A stretch of 64,000 nucleotides of DNA, from NCBI RefSeq assembly GCF_947507565.1, contig NC_089191.1:744001-808000 (forward strand), read 5' to 3'. Position 1 is the stretch's first letter. Every line of letters begins with the position of its first letter. The position numbers and the translations under genes are program-made. Under the pieces are notes generated by a model. The model was given only the letters and a program-made list of their open reading frames with translations. It was not told the origin of the DNA and did not search any database. This stretch comes from Oscarella lobularis (taxonomy: Eukaryota; Porifera; Homoscleromorpha; Homosclerophorida; Oscarellidae). Positions 63,865 through 64,000 of the stretch are shown one piece after another.

Positions 63865-64000
63865 AGAAGAACGACATTTTTGTGCGTGGGAGACCAAGAA
63901 TGGCGATATTTTGGTTCTATTTCACGCGATTCAATCGTTTCTTCCACTTGTTGAAGTTAAAATGCAATTCTAAAGCGTTTCGATCGCGTCGATTCGACGG
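63865..64000. repeat. Dispersed repeat, copy 2 (runs off the window)
   Basis: Second copy of the element at 63235, starting AGAAGAACGACATTTTTGTG, with scattered substitutions and one-base gaps. It is cut by the window end. Confidence 0.85.

Larger units (their letters stand above)
62841..64000. other. ACSBG intron or flank with low-copy dispersed repeats
   Basis: No further ACSBG exon was recognised. The segment contains two diverged copies of a GTCGCTTGCAATAATTACTG-type stretch (about 62931 and 63170), two copies of a 135-bp element (63235 and 63865) and a near-perfect hairpin. TTTCGATCGCGTC-type motifs recur. It resembles non-autonomous transposon debris, but no coding domain is present. 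Confidence 0.5.

Overview
The window is animal nuclear DNA with compact genes: introns are mostly about 40-100 bp with GT...AG borders, and the genes belong to animal families (a SYCP2-like synaptonemal complex protein, cyclophilin E, an INO80E-type exon, a bubblegum acyl-CoA synthetase). Very short introns plus large satellites would suit a non-bilaterian animal such as a sponge, but that is inference. By length the window is overwhelmingly tandem repeat; about 7 kb is gene-bearing or low-copy.

Layout. 1-273 (-): 5' end of cyclophilin E (PPIE), head to head, with 44 bp between start codons, with a SYCP2-like gene (318-23411, +) of 18 inferred exons encoding 720 aa. One SYCP2 intron (2892-22925) is about 20 kb and almost wholly a 41-bp satellite (array A). 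23412-24382 is spacer with one cryptic reading frame. 24383-25330 is the 5' half of an ALDH6A1 (methylmalonate-semialdehyde dehydrogenase) gene with two frameshifts. It runs into array A again, which is interrupted at 25754-31025 by a 45-bp satellite (array B). 31207-32689 is a low-copy island. 32690-57086 is a 25-bp satellite (array C).

Array C is split at 57087 by a 3.2-kb block and resumes in register at 60278. Inside the block are a polypyrimidine repeat (D), a palindromic 15-16 bp repeat (E), an AT-rich palindromic repeat (F), then a 357-bp unique segment with an INO80E-like first exon, then F and E again: nested dolls. 60875-61403 is an internal fragment of SelO (SELENOO). 61454-62840 is the 5' part of an ACSBG gene, with one GC-AG intron, and the window ends in low-copy dispersed repeats with a 29-bp-arm hairpin.

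Main point: at least four satellite families are layered inside one another without disturbing the register of the outer unit, and three of the gene pieces lying among them (ALDH6A1, INO80E, SelO) are truncated. Either this is a real satellite-driven gene graveyard or part of it is misassembly; long reads across the junctions would decide. No self-contained new enzymatic system was recognised. The unusual element is the repeat architecture and its relation to a meiotic axis gene.
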